Part shown: in pieces, positions 9,549 to 18,703 of the stretch
Position numbering within the stretch: position 1 is the stretch's first letter
Layout of the letters: each line of letters opens with the position of its first letter
DNA from: an uncultured Dokdonia sp.
Lineage (GTDB): Bacteria > Bacteroidota > Bacteroidia > Flavobacteriales > Flavobacteriaceae
Direction of reading: 5' to 3'
DNA length: 64,000 nt
Assembly (NCBI RefSeq): GCF_937910895.1
Contig: NZ_CALEMI010000040.1
Span: 40,520-104,519, forward strand
Translations under genes and position numbers: made by a program
Notes under the pieces: generated by a model
The model's database searches: none
What the model saw: the letters and a program-made list of their open reading frames with translations, nothing else
What the model was told of the DNA's origin: nothing

Positions 9549-10663
9549 TGAACAATCAGGAGTTTTCATTTATCTTTGTCGGCATGTCCAGAATTCCTAG
9601 TATTTTTTTAGAAAGTCATAATATCAAAAACCCATTTTCGGGTTTTGGACAGTTTAATTATCATCTTATTAAAGGGATCTATGAAGCTAAAATTTCTGAC
9701 CTGCGTTGTACCTTATACGCAAAGAACCCTACACCATTGCAAGAAGAATTTGGCAATTACTTTGACTATAAAAAATACTACACCCTCCACAGGCGAGCTC
9801 CTTTTAGAATCCGTAAAAAGTATGATGTGTGGCATTCACTCAATCAAAATCTAAAAGTAGAACCACATCACGATATCCCATACATACTGACCGTACACGA
9901 TGTAAATTTTATAGATGAAGTCTCTACAGATATGCACCATGAGAGCAATCAACGGTTTCAAGCGAAGTTAGACCGAAGCCATGCGATTACCTATATTTCT
10001 AAATATTCACAAGCGTCTACGCACAAGTACTTTAATGTACCCAATGTACCTGAGTATATCATTTATAATGGGAACACCTTAGAGACCATTACCCTACCCG
10101 AAGATCATATATCAAAGATTCCTATTGAAGGTCCATTTTTGTTTAGTATTGGGGAATTTAGCGAACGCAAAAACTTTCATTCGCTTGTTGAAATGCTCGC
10201 ACTCGTACCTGAATACAAGCTTGTACTCTCTGGAAATAGTAACACTACCTACGCAAAAATAGCCTTACAAGAAGCCATTGATAAACACCAACTTCAAGAC
10301 AGAATCATTATCACTGGGAAAATCTCTGAATTTGACAAACAGTATTACCTAAAACATTGCACCGCTTTTGTGTTTCCATCCTTACGAGAAGGATTTGGAA
10401 TCCCGCCTATAGAAGCGATGCGATTTGGCAAACCTGTATTTATATCCAACAATACATCCTTACCAGAAGTAGGTGGCACACATGCTTTTTATTGGGATCA
10501 CTATGATCCTGAATATATGGCAACCGTATTAAAAGAAGGACTAGCCGAGTATTTTAAAAATGAAAATACGCTCTCAAAAACATATATAACGCACGCACAA
10601 CAATTTAGTTGGGCGAAGGCAGCACAACAATATATAGACGTCTATAGAAGTCTTACATCTTGA
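9548..10663 (+). CDS. Family 4 glycosyltransferase (GT-B fold)
   Basis: Transfers a sugar from an activated nucleotide donor, probably in LPS or exopolysaccharide assembly at the cytoplasmic membrane. Seen are an N-terminal FSGFGQFNYHLIKG acceptor-side loop, a central FSIGEFSERKNF start of the donor domain, and the GT4 signature around FPSLREGFGIPPIEAM with its E-x7-E spacing, followed by NNTSLPEVGG. The start is uncertain: ATG at 9548 (371 aa) or ATG at 9584 (359 aa, giving MSRIPSIFLESHN, more like the usual family N-terminus). A TATCTTTG at 9571-9578 just before the second ATG would favour the shorter form. Divergent from the kinase-like gene. Confidence 0.85.
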   Translation: MNNQEFSFIFVGMSRIPSIFLESHNIKNPFSGFGQFNYHLIKGIYEAKISDLRCTLYAKNPTPLQEEFGNYFDYKKYYTLHRRAPFRIRKKYDVWHSLNQNLKVEPHHDIPYILTVHDVNFIDEVSTDMHHESNQRFQAKLDRSHAITYISKYSQASTHKYFNVPNVPEYIIYNGNTLETITLPEDHISKIPIEGPFLFSIGEFSERKNFHSLVEMLALVPEYKLVLSGNSNTTYAKIALQEAIDKHQLQDRIIITGKISEFDKQYYLKHCTAFVFPSLREGFGIPPIEAMRFGKPVFISNNTSLPEVGGTHAFYWDHYDPEYMATVLKEGLAEYFKNENTLSKTYITHAQQFSWAKAAQQYIDVYRSLTS

Positions 10664-10673
10664 TATTATACTT

Positions 10674-11234
10674 ATGAAAGAAGAACACGACAACGCCATT
10701 GCAACGCTTAAAAGAGGCGGACTCATCTTATACCCTACCGATACGGTTTGGGGTATAGGATGTGATGCGACAAATGCTGATGCCATAGAAAAAGTGTATC
10801 AACTTAAAAAACGTGCCGAAAGCAAAGCATTAATTTGTCTTGTCAGTGACTTTAAAATGTTGCAACAATATGTCGAGGAGATTCCTGAAGTGGCGTATGA
10901 TATTTTAAAATATGCTGTAAAACCTACGACAATTATTTATGACGATCCCATCCGTATTTCTGAAAATCTAATCGCACCAGACAACACCTTAGGATTTCGC
11001 GTATGTCGGAATAAATTTTGTAATTTCTTACTGAAGAAATTTAGAAAACCGATTGTGTCCACGAGTGCCAATATAAGTGGTGCGCCAACCCCTCGTAAAT
11101 TTAGCGAGATTGACCCCATTATTTTGGAAGGCGTAGACTATATTGTAAATTTGGATCGAAATAAAAAAAGCCTTGCTCCATCTGCCATTATCAAACTCAC
11201 TAAAGATGGAAAAGTCACGATCATTAGAGAATAA
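10674..11234 (+). CDS. tsaC: L-threonylcarbamoyladenylate synthase (Sua5/YciO/YrdC family)
   Basis: Makes threonylcarbamoyl-AMP from threonine, bicarbonate and ATP, the first step of t6A37 modification of ANN-decoding tRNAs. The 186-aa protein has the family start GGLILYPTDTVWGIGCDA, the KKRAESKAL segment, KPTTIIYD, and the STSANISGAPTP nucleotide-binding stretch. It lacks the extra C-terminal Sua5 domain, so it is the short YrdC/TsaC form. It lies 10 bp after the glycosyltransferase and 24 bp before the CCA-adding enzyme, consistent with co-transcription with another tRNA-maturation gene. Confidence 0.92.
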   Translation: MKEEHDNAIATLKRGGLILYPTDTVWGIGCDATNADAIEKVYQLKKRAESKALICLVSDFKMLQQYVEEIPEVAYDILKYAVKPTTIIYDDPIRISENLIAPDNTLGFRVCRNKFCNFLLKKFRKPIVSTSANISGAPTPRKFSEIDPIILEGVDYIVNLDRNKKSLAPSAIIKLTKDGKVTIIRE

Positions 11235-11258
11235 CAGACAGGATTAAATACAGTACGA

Positions 11259-12677
11259 ATGCCTAATTACCAAAATGCTTTATCACAACCTATTTTTAAA
11301 ACCATCTCTCAAGCAGCCGATGCTCTAGGCGTAGAAACGTATGTGATAGGTGGCTTTGTACGCGATTATATTTTAAAACGAGATACCTCAAAAGATATAG
11401 ATGTTGTCGCTGTGGGAAGCGGTATTACGCTTGCGCGAAAAGTATCACAGCTACTTCCAAATACACCTAAAGTTCAAGTTTTCAAAACCTACGGAACCGC
11501 CATGTTAAAAAGTGGTCAAACCGAAGTAGAGTTTGTAGGCGCACGGAAAGAATCCTATACTAAAGACAGCCGTAATCCCATTGTAGAAGACGGTAGTTTG
11601 CAGGACGATCAAAATCGGCGTGATTTTACGATTAATGCCCTTGCCATCCGACTGAATGATGCTCAATATGGTGACCTTATAGATCCGTTTGGTGGAATTG
11701 AAGATTTAGAAAAAGGAATCATAAGAACGCCACTTGATCCAGATATCACCTACAGTGACGACCCGTTGCGTATGATGCGTGGAATTCGATTTGCCACACA
11801 ACTGAATTTTACGATTGAAAAAGAATCACTTGCTTCGATCAAACGCAATGCAGATCGCATCAAGATCATAACCAAAGAACGTATCGTTGTCGAACTTCAT
11901 AAAATCTTACTCAGCCCTATTCCTTCTAAAGGATTTTTATTATTAGAAAAAACAGGATTGTTACCATATATTCTTCCTGAGTTAGTTGCTCTTAAAGGAA
12001 TTGATGAAGTCGAAGGGCAAAAACATAAAGACAATTTTTATCACACGTTAGAAGTTGTCGATAATATTTCTCAATATACAAACGACGTATGGTTACGATG
12101 GGCAGCACTCCTTCACGATATAGGAAAAGCCCCCACCAAGAAGTTTAGCAAAAAAGTGGGATGGACCTTTCACGGACATGAATTTGTGGGTTCAAAAATG
12201 GTGTATAAACTGTTCAAACGTCTCAAAATGCCCTTAAATGACAAAATGAAGTTTGTTCAAAAAATGGTGTTAATGAGTTCGCGACCTATTGTCATTTCTG
12301 AAGATCACGTAACGGACAGTGCTGTACGAAGATTGGTATTTGACGCAGGAGACAACATCGAAGATCTCATGACCTTATGTGAAGCTGATATCACCACCAA
12401 AAATCCTAGACGTTTTAAGAAGTATCACAATAACTTCAAAGTCGTACGCAGTAAAATCAAAGAGGTAGAAGAGCGGGATCACATCCGTAATTTCCAACCA
12501 CCTGTTTCTGGAGAAGAAATCATGAAAACTTTTGGACTTCAACCAGGAAGAGAGATCGGTATTATTAAAGAAGCGATTAAAGAAGCGATTCTTGAAGGCG
12601 TCATTCCTAATGAATATGACGCTGCTCATGCTTTTATGATAGAGAAGGGAAAAGAGATTGGGCTTCAGTTAAAATAA
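11259..12677 (+). CDS. cca: CCA tRNA nucleotidyltransferase with HD domain
   Basis: Adds or repairs the 3' CCA end of tRNAs. Motifs in order: GGFVRDYIL in the class II polymerase head, catalytic DIDVVAVG, RRDFTINALA, DDPLRMMRGIRFA, and an HD phosphohydrolase-like domain with HDIGKAP around residue 288. 472 aa fits the bacterial HD-containing enzymes. Co-directional with tsaC. The gene ends at a strong bidirectional hairpin shared with the convergent CDGSH gene. Confidence 0.93.
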   Translation: MPNYQNALSQPIFKTISQAADALGVETYVIGGFVRDYILKRDTSKDIDVVAVGSGITLARKVSQLLPNTPKVQVFKTYGTAMLKSGQTEVEFVGARKESYTKDSRNPIVEDGSLQDDQNRRDFTINALAIRLNDAQYGDLIDPFGGIEDLEKGIIRTPLDPDITYSDDPLRMMRGIRFATQLNFTIEKESLASIKRNADRIKIITKERIVVELHKILLSPIPSKGFLLLEKTGLLPYILPELVALKGIDEVEGQKHKDNFYHTLEVVDNISQYTNDVWLRWAALLHDIGKAPTKKFSKKVGWTFHGHEFVGSKMVYKLFKRLKMPLNDKMKFVQKMVLMSSRPIVISEDHVTDSAVRRLVFDAGDNIEDLMTLCEADITTKNPRRFKKYHNNFKVVRSKIKEVEERDHIRNFQPPVSGEEIMKTFGLQPGREIGIIKEAIKEAILEGVIPNEYDAAHAFMIEKGKEIGLQLK

Positions 12678-12755
12678 AATCTCAAAAAAGGAAATCTCAA
12701 ATCACAAAAGAATCCATAAACGTATTATATGATTTGAGATAAAAAGATTAAAAAT

Positions 12756-12792
12756 AAAAAATGCTGATTGTATAATTACAATCAGCATTTTT
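12756..12792. terminator. Bidirectional terminator between cca and the CDGSH gene
   Basis: Long perfect stem AAAAAATGCTGATTGTA / TACAATCAGCATTTTTT with a TAAT loop; the A and T tracts make it work on both strands. Confidence 0.9.
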
Positions 12793-12813
12793 TATATAAC
12801 GTATTTTGCTTTT

Positions 12814-13053
12814 TTATTTATGTGATCCATCGCAATACGGTGGATTCTTAGTTAATTTACAGGTACATAAATAGACTGTAGTTGTTTCTGTAGCTTCAAA
12901 ACGTAAGCTAGGAGTGCTTTCGGCCGCTTTATGAGATCCGTCACAAAAAGGCTGATTTTCACTATGCCCACAGGTACACCAAGAATATTTTTTCCCTTCA
13001 GCTACTTCACATGCAATAGGAGCGTCTCCTCCTCTTTTTTTATTGTCTTCCAT
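12814..13053 (-). CDS. CDGSH iron-sulfur domain protein (two CDGSH motifs)
   Basis: 79-aa protein with two tandem 2Fe-2S CDGSH motifs: CTCGHSENQPFCDGSH (about residues 25-40) and CTCKLTKNPPYCDGSH (about 63-78). Each supplies three Cys and one His, the mitoNEET-type ligand set. Such small double-CDGSH proteins are redox or cluster-transfer proteins with no assigned reaction. No signal peptide, so probably cytoplasmic. It appears to be a single-gene unit, ending at the hairpin at 12756. Confidence 0.92.
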   Translation of the reverse strand: MEDNKKRGGDAPIACEVAEGKKYSWCTCGHSENQPFCDGSHKAAESTPSLRFEATETTTVYLCTCKLTKNPPYCDGSHK

Positions 13054-13136
13054 ATCAATTATATTTCCGTGTAAACAGAAATCGCATTTTTTAAGTTAGT
13101 ATTATACATCTAAGATATACATAAAGACTTTTGGAA

Positions 13137-13913
13137 TTATTCTAAATTACTTCCAAGAGTATCGTTGGTGGTAAATAACTCAATGGTGTAATCGAGTAAT
13201 GATATATCCCCTTTGCCTCCGTGTCCAGGAATGATAGTTTGTACTTCTGGATAGGCTTCTTTTACTTTCTTTACCGTTTTTGACCACACCTGAGTATCTG
13301 CATCTTTAATATTTCCTTGACTTGCATGTAAAGATTTTATCATACAGCCCCCGTATAAAATATGTTCCTCTTGGATATAAGACACAATGTTATCTTGTGT
13401 GTGTGCTGGGCCAAAATAAGTGTTTTCGACAGTGGTATTTCCAACTTTAATTTCTTGCTTGGTTTCAAAAGGATATGTAATTACTTTGGAATCTTTGGCT
13501 AGAATTTGAGCTGTTTTGCTAGATGCATAAGAAGGAATGTTCGCTTTCGCGAAAGCTTTCAATCCGCCGGCTGCATCGGTATGGGAATGATTTACCACAA
13601 CACCTACAATCTTAACATTCAACTCTTTTTGTAGAAACTTAATAAGTTGAGAGGCACTCACTTCATCTACTGGAGAATCAAAAATTATGGCTTCTCCATT
13701 AGAAATGTAAACATATCCATTACACGGATAAAAATCAGATTGTTTTAGCTTTAAATAAGAAATATGTTGGTATTTATTTTCCGATAGCTTAACGATCTCT
13801 AAAGGTCTTACGTAGATGTCTGGATCAAATTTATTATCTCCTCCCATACAGGAAGATAAAAACAACGTGAAAAGACAAAAGATAGCAAGCCTAAAGAGAA
13901 ATTTTTCTATCAT
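13137..13913 (-). CDS. Subclass B1 metallo-beta-lactamase-like lipoprotein
   Basis: Metallo-beta-lactamase fold, 258 aa, with a lipoprotein signal (LFLSSC, lipidated C22). The full B1 zinc set can be read: H109, H111 and D113 in HSHTD, H171 in GPAHTQDN, C190 in YGGCMIKS, and H231 in PGHGG. The Cys ligand in GGCxIKS is what separates B1 beta-lactamases from glyoxalase-type relatives. Hydrolysis of carbapenems and other beta-lactams is therefore plausible but unproven. A114 stands where many B1 enzymes have Arg or Cys. The start codon overlaps the upstream helicase stop by 4 bp, implying translational coupling. One palindrome copy encodes KAFAKA next to the zinc loop (residues 119-124). Confidence 0.82.
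   Translation of the reverse strand: MIEKFLFRLAIFCLFTLFLSSCMGGDNKFDPDIYVRPLEIVKLSENKYQHISYLKLKQSDFYPCNGYVYISNGEAIIFDSPVDEVSASQLIKFLQKELNVKIVGVVVNHSHTDAAGGLKAFAKANIPSYASSKTAQILAKDSKVITYPFETKQEIKVGNTTVENTYFGPAHTQDNIVSYIQEEHILYGGCMIKSLHASQGNIKDADTQVWSKTVKKVKEAYPEVQTIIPGHGGKGDISLLDYTIELFTTNDTLGSNLE
13543..13556. repeat. Palindrome copy 4 (inside B1 lactamase-like gene)
   Basis: Exact GCTTTCGCGAAAGC, translated as AFAKA in the helix following the HxHxD zinc loop. Confidence 0.85.
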
Positions 13914-15271
13914 TTACGTTTATTTCTTTTATTATAGTTCTTATCACCTCTCGTTTTAGGCTTTTTATATTTTTCTTTTATAGTCCGACTATAAGATCCA
14001 CCTAAATTAACTTTTCGGTTTTTTTCTTTTTTCTCATGAAATGCAGGTCCAGGTGCGTCTTCATCTTCCTTATTTTTTCTATGAATAGGATTATAAATTT
14101 CTTTGGCTTCTGGTCGCTCTTCTGGAGCGAGTTCTTCTGAGATTTCAATAGTCTCTGGCAGCGCTGTCTGAGGAACTTTAAATTGCATTAACTCCTCTAT
14201 ATCTTCTAAAAACTTCTCTTCCTTTGGGGTCGTAAACACAATGGCTGTTCCTTGTTTTTGCGCACGCCCTGTTCTACCTATTCGGTGCAAGTAATTTTCG
14301 GGATAACTAGGAGTATCTACATTAATGACATGAGAGATATCATCTATATCTAATCCTCTTGCCATTACATCGGTTGCTACGAGGATGCGGACGACGCCTT
14401 CTTCAAAATCCTTAATACTATTAAGACGATAGTTTTGCGTTTTATTAGAATGTATGACTTCACATTGTGAGGGAAAAGCCTCGTCTAGCTTCTTAAAAAG
14501 ACGATCAGCCATCCGTTTATCTCTTGTAAAGAGTAATGCTTTTGGGTACGCTTTCGCGGAAGCGAGTTCTTTTAAAAGAAAGTTTACTTTGGTATAAAAG
14601 TTAGGTATTTTATAACCTATTTGCGTAATATTCTCTAAAGGAGTACCACTACGAGCGACAGAAATACGTTCAGGATTCTGGAAAAAATCAGTGATTAAGG
14701 CATCCACATCATCTGTCATCGTTGCAGAAAACATAATGTTTTGTCTACGTGGAGGTAAGATATCAAAGATGTTCATCAACTGAGGTCTAAATCCTAAATC
14801 CAGCATCACATCTACCTCATCAATCACTAATTTCTGAATGGATTTGAGTTGTAATACCCTACTCACAGCAAGGTCATACAATCGTCCAGGTGTGGCAACA
14901 ATAATATCCTGACCATCTGCAATTAGCTTTTTTTGTGTGTTGATATTTGCGCCTCCATAAACTCCTGCAATACGTATATTAAGGTAGGCAGATAGCTTTT
15001 CTATTTCGTCAACTACCTGAACAACGAGTTCTCGCGTAGGGACTAATATTAAAACTCTAGGCGTCTCTTGACGAGAATGTGTAAGAATTCGTAAGATTGG
15101 AAGCATGTATGCGTACGTTTTTCCCGTACCTGTTTGGGCAATACCCACCACATCTCTACCAGACATTACAGGGGAAAAAGCGAGTTCTTGTATGGAGGTA
15201 GGCTCAGAAAAACCTAGGTCTTCCAAGGCGTTCCACAAAGAATTATTAAGATTAAGTTCTCTAAAAGTCAT
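13910..15271 (-). CDS. DEAD-box RNA helicase
   Basis: Second DEAD-box helicase of the window, about 453 aa from the ATG at 15271 (MTFRELNLN). That start is preferred over an upstream one at 15292 because a TAGCTTTG promoter element covers the latter. Motifs: [32 protein letters not shown] in LVIDEVDVML (a DEVD variant of the DEAD box), SATM, ARGLDID and HRIGRTGR. A basic Lys/Arg/Asn tail (residues about 390-453) should bind RNA. It reads into the B1 lactamase-like gene with a 4-bp overlap. Confidence 0.9.
   Translation of the reverse strand: MTFRELNLNNSLWNALEDLGFSEPTSIQELAFSPVMSGRDVVGIAQTGTGKTYAYMLPILRILTHSRQETPRVLILVPTRELVVQVVDEIEKLSAYLNIRIAGVYGGANINTQKKLIADGQDIIVATPGRLYDLAVSRVLQLKSIQKLVIDEVDVMLDLGFRPQLMNIFDILPPRRQNIMFSATMTDDVDALITDFFQNPERISVARSGTPLENITQIGYKIPNFYTKVNFLLKELASAKAYPKALLFTRDKRMADRLFKKLDEAFPSQCEVIHSNKTQNYRLNSIKDFEEGVVRILVATDVMARGLDIDDISHVINVDTPSYPENYLHRIGRTGRAQKQGTAIVFTTPKEEKFLEDIEELMQFKVPQTALPETIEISEELAPEERPEAKEIYNPIHRKNKEDEDAPGPAFHEKKEKNRKVNLGGSYSRTIKEKYKKPKTRGDKNYNKRNKRK
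14549..14564. repeat. Palindrome copy 5, one mismatch (inside DEAD-box gene)
   Basis: CGCTTTCGCGGAAGCG, one base off the consensus; read on the minus strand as ASAKA. Confidence 0.75.
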
Positions 15272-15289
15272 AAGATTAGAAGGATCGAG

Positions 15290-15297
15290 CAAAGCTA
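15290..15297 (-). promoter_or_regulatory. -7 element of the DEAD-box/B1 lactamase-like operon
   Basis: Minus-strand TAGCTTTG, 18 bp before the ATG at 15271, leaving a very short leader. The -33 region is not clear. Confidence 0.45.
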
Positions 15298-15412
15298 GTG
15301 AATTTTAACAAATTTTTGTAAGAAATTCGCATGAACGATTTACGTATTAAAATTTATTGTAAAACTACACCTCTTTTTAACTCATATCTAATTATAAAAG
15401 GTATTAAACAAG

Positions 15413-15437
15413 AAACCCACTGAAAAAGCGGGATTTG
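15413..15437 (-). terminator. Terminator of the T9SS type B gene, part of a dispersed hairpin element
   Basis: Minus strand: ATCCCGCT-TTTTC-AGTGGGTTT, one G-T pair in the stem, then a T-rich stretch. The sequence from about 15395 to 15434 matches parts of the elements at 39635 and 55731. Confidence 0.65.
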
Positions 15438-15439
15438 TA

Positions 15440-18406
15440 TTAACGATTCAAGTAGACCCAACCCGTCATATCATCAAAACCGTCATCACTTAATTTCAAT
15501 ACCCAAAAGTACACACCCGTTGGGGCTTCACTACCTCCAATACCTTCATTTGGAATTCCATCCCAAAATGGAATGGAATTATCTCCTTTGTAAATAAGAT
15601 TGCCCAATCTGGAATAAATGGTAAGTTCGTAATCAAATATATCTCTAAGACCACTGATTTCAAAAGTATCATTGATAGTATCTCCGTTAGGAGAAAATCC
15701 TTCTGGCACAAAAGGAGGACAATTTTCTATATTTAAACGTAGGAGTGCCAGGTTGTAGCAGGTATCACTATCAGCACTATCGGTACGAATAAAAATGGTT
15801 TGGGGATTGATGGTATTAGTATATGCAAATGGATCTGTAATCTGATTTTCTTCATTAAAGGCATCGATTACGGTTACATAATAGCCTGTTATGGTTTCAG
15901 TATTCAATAAAACAATAGTTTCTGCAGCTGTGACTAAATCAAAAACAGCCATCTCTAGTCCTTCATTACAAGATATAATATCTGGTAGTATTTGTGGAGA
16001 AGCTATGGTTTGTACTTCTAAAGAAAAAATCCCTAAATCAAAGCAGTCAGGATTTGCTGGATTTTCTAATCGTACGTAGATGGTTTCAGGATTGGTTACA
16101 TTTTGATAGCTCTCTGGATTCTGTATCGTCCCTATGTTATTTTCTGCATCTTCTATGGTCGTGTGATAGCTTATTATAAAGTCTTCTTGGTCAACGAGTA
16201 TGGTAGCTTCTTGTTGGGTTAAGTCAAATATTAAAATACCATCATTGCTACTATCATCACAAGAAGACAGATCATCCAGAGAAGGGAGGATGGGTTGCTC
16301 AAACACTTCTATAAAAAAAGAGTCTATGGTAACACAAAGCGTATCGTCATCTTGTACAATGCGTATATAGATGGTTTGTGGAGATACCGTATTATCAAAA
16401 GTATCTGGATTAGGAATAGGGTTTGTTCCCTCGTTTGCATCTTCTTCTGTAAGGTGGAAGGTCACCGTGACATCTGTTTGATTTCCTATGGCAAGTGTTT
16501 CATTGATGGTGAAGTCAAACGTAAATACTCCGTCATTTCCTTGATCATCGCATACCAAAAAGTCTTCTAATGGATTTGCAATGACAGGAACGTCCTCTAC
16601 GATGAGTTGAAAGGAAGCAATATCAAAACAAGCTGTTGCAAGTGTATTGGTAAGCCTTACAAAAATGGTTTGTGCATTTGAGGTATTTTGAAAAGCTGTG
16701 GGTGTTGTGATAGGATTGGTTGCTTGCTGTGCATCAGTAAGACTAGTATAAAACTGAAGAGCTACATTGGTTTGTGTTCCTATGATAAGTGCATTCTGAA
16801 AAGTGAGATCGAATGTCGCCACTCCGTCATTACTCACATCATCACAAACTTTACTATCGTCTAAAGTAGGAATGACAGGTTGTGCTTCTACTATGATCAT
16901 AAAAGATTCAATAACGACACATAATGGATCTGCCTCCAAACTAAATCGTATGAAAATTTCTTGTGGGTTTGTGGTATTGGAATATGTATCTGGATTGGAA
17001 ATGGGATTGTCTCCAGTTAAGGCATCTGCTTCACTTTCGTGATAGGTGACCATAATTCCTGTTTGTCCATCTAATGCCAAATTACCATTAACGGTAAGGT
17101 CAAAAATGACAAACCCATCATTACTCTCATCATCACACATAGTTAGGTCTGGCAAAGGAGTTACAATATCAATTACATTGAGATTTACAGTCACGCCTAC
17201 TGATTCATTATTTACCTCGTTGGTTTCAGTGACGATACCATTTCCTGTGCCTTCATCATCTACTACGGTGATTAAGTTAAAAACGTCCGGAATCCCGTTA
17301 GGAATCGTGATTGTACTAGTTGCTAATAGCGATTCATTAGGAAGTATCGCTATTGTGGTTGTGGTTGTCCCCAGCAGTATTCCATCAGCATAAAACGCTA
17401 TAGGGGTTCCTACAGGTAACGGATCTGTTCCAAGATTTGATACAGTGTAGCTAAGTTCTATATCTCTACTACCACAAGTCACATCTACCGTATTTATAGC
17501 AATCACGCCATCGGGAAGCTGACTATTTAATACAGTAATAATATTATTAATCATCACAAAATCTTGCCCTGATGTAAGCATAATCGTGGCAGATGTATCT
17601 CCTACATTGATGTTGTTTTCAATATTATAAAAATCAATATCCATATTATACAGATCATCTTGACCTGTGAAACTATTGGTTCCATTAAACTGATTGTCGG
17701 CTGGATTTAATGGTAGATTACTCAGGATATTTCCGTTAATCGATAAGGTTTCATTAACAGCAATGCCTGCATCGCCTTCCCAAGCGACGAACCCGATTCG
17801 TGCATTTTCATTATCTAAAACGTTGAGGTTTTCTAATTCTATAGTGAGTTCGTTATTAAACTGAGATACATTTTCTAGTCCATCAAATACATTGACCAGA
17901 TTGAGGGGTAGATCTGGGTCTTCAAAAATCACTGTGATTGCCCACCCAGCAAAGTTGGTACCTGTAGGACAGAAAGGTGGAATCACATCGGTTAAGTCCA
18001 AATCACCAAAGGTATATTCGCCAGAACCTGTTTCTTGAACAATGGTGGTCACATCTATAAATCCAGCAAAAAATACACGATCTGCATCTATTTGATCTGC
18101 AAACGTACGCTCTGCGGTAAGGGGGATATCATTCAGGGTAATATCAAAATCTCCAGTGCCTGAACCTGCCCAGTATAGGTAAGCAGCTTCTACAGTCTGA
18201 TCTGTTGCAAGCGTTAAGGTGGCGGTACTTTCGGTGAGAATTTCACAAGGCGCGTTTACACCATTTTCTCCTGTATTCAGGGTGTTTCCTATCGCTGTAT
18301 AATCAAAACGTCCAGCAAAAACGGTAAACTGCGTGATCTCTTGTGCCTTTATAAAAGGACTTATAAAAAGAAATAAGAATAGGAGTGTTTCGTAGTTTTT
18401 TTGCAT
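15440..18406 (-). CDS. Large T9SS type B sorting-domain surface protein
   Basis: 988 aa with an N-terminal signal peptide (LLFLFLFISPFIKAQ) and a C-terminal gliding-motility-associated type B sorting domain beginning at FVPEGFSPNGDTINDTFEIS and ending WVYLNR. It should be exported by Sec, carried over the outer membrane by T9SS and fixed to the surface or released. The middle has about five repeats of roughly 90 residues, each with a CDDxSNDG core followed by FDLT and NPQTIFIR, which look like Ig-like modules. The N-terminal 300 residues form a separate domain with DUF11/CARDB-like beta-strand character. No catalytic motif seen; adhesin or scaffold is a guess. Confidence 0.88.
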   Translation of the reverse strand: MQKNYETLLFLFLFISPFIKAQEITQFTVFAGRFDYTAIGNTLNTGENGVNAPCEILTESTATLTLATDQTVEAAYLYWAGSGTGDFDITLNDIPLTAERTFADQIDADRVFFAGFIDVTTIVQETGSGEYTFGDLDLTDVIPPFCPTGTNFAGWAITVIFEDPDLPLNLVNVFDGLENVSQFNNELTIELENLNVLDNENARIGFVAWEGDAGIAVNETLSINGNILSNLPLNPADNQFNGTNSFTGQDDLYNMDIDFYNIENNINVGDTSATIMLTSGQDFVMINNIITVLNSQLPDGVIAINTVDVTCGSRDIELSYTVSNLGTDPLPVGTPIAFYADGILLGTTTTTIAILPNESLLATSTITIPNGIPDVFNLITVVDDEGTGNGIVTETNEVNNESVGVTVNLNVIDIVTPLPDLTMCDDESNDGFVIFDLTVNGNLALDGQTGIMVTYHESEADALTGDNPISNPDTYSNTTNPQEIFIRFSLEADPLCVVIESFMIIVEAQPVIPTLDDSKVCDDVSNDGVATFDLTFQNALIIGTQTNVALQFYTSLTDAQQATNPITTPTAFQNTSNAQTIFVRLTNTLATACFDIASFQLIVEDVPVIANPLEDFLVCDDQGNDGVFTFDFTINETLAIGNQTDVTVTFHLTEEDANEGTNPIPNPDTFDNTVSPQTIYIRIVQDDDTLCVTIDSFFIEVFEQPILPSLDDLSSCDDSSNDGILIFDLTQQEATILVDQEDFIISYHTTIEDAENNIGTIQNPESYQNVTNPETIYVRLENPANPDCFDLGIFSLEVQTIASPQILPDIISCNEGLEMAVFDLVTAAETIVLLNTETITGYYVTVIDAFNEENQITDPFAYTNTINPQTIFIRTDSADSDTCYNLALLRLNIENCPPFVPEGFSPNGDTINDTFEISGLRDIFDYELTIYSRLGNLIYKGDNSIPFWDGIPNEGIGGSEAPTGVYFWVLKLSDDGFDDMTGWVYLNR

Positions 18407-18490
18407 AACTGCCTCGTATCCTATAAATGTACCATTTCTTTTTTTTATGCGCTATATCAGAATCTTTTCAAGATGTATCAGTCTTTTTAC

Positions 18491-18502
18491 GCTTTCGCGA
18501 AA
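18491..18502. repeat. Palindrome copy 6 (intergenic, degraded on one side)
   Basis: GCTTTCGCGAAA; right arm continues AAGAG instead of GC. One of three copies within 210 bp. Confidence 0.7.
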
Positions 18503-18601
18503 AAGAGTCAGGAATCAAGATCGCTTTGCTACAGGGATCAGGACTATTTTGTGTACTCCCATCTTTAAAAACGGTATTTATTTACATCTTGCTTTATCAA
18601 T

Positions 18602-18613
18602 TTTCGCGAAAGC
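18602..18613. repeat. Palindrome copy 7 (intergenic, degraded on one side)
   Basis: TTTCGCGAAAGC; left arm lost. Lies between copies 6 and 8. Confidence 0.7.
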
Positions 18614-18683
18614 ATATAAAAAAAGCCAAGACTACAATATGAAGTCTTGACTCTTGATTCTTTTATGCTTTGATTCTTTTTTT

Positions 18684-18697
18684 GCTTTCGCGTAAGC
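18684..18697. repeat. Palindrome copy 8, one mismatch (intergenic)
   Basis: GCTTTCGCGTAAGC flanked by TTT and AAA, just after the ABC permease stop; could serve as its terminator hairpin. Confidence 0.7.
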
Positions 18698-18703
18698 AAA
18701 AAA

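Noticed and set aside
16295..17393. Several plus-strand ORFs opposite the T9SS type B gene
   Set aside because: They are shadows of the long minus-strand coding sequence with poor codon usage and no starts.
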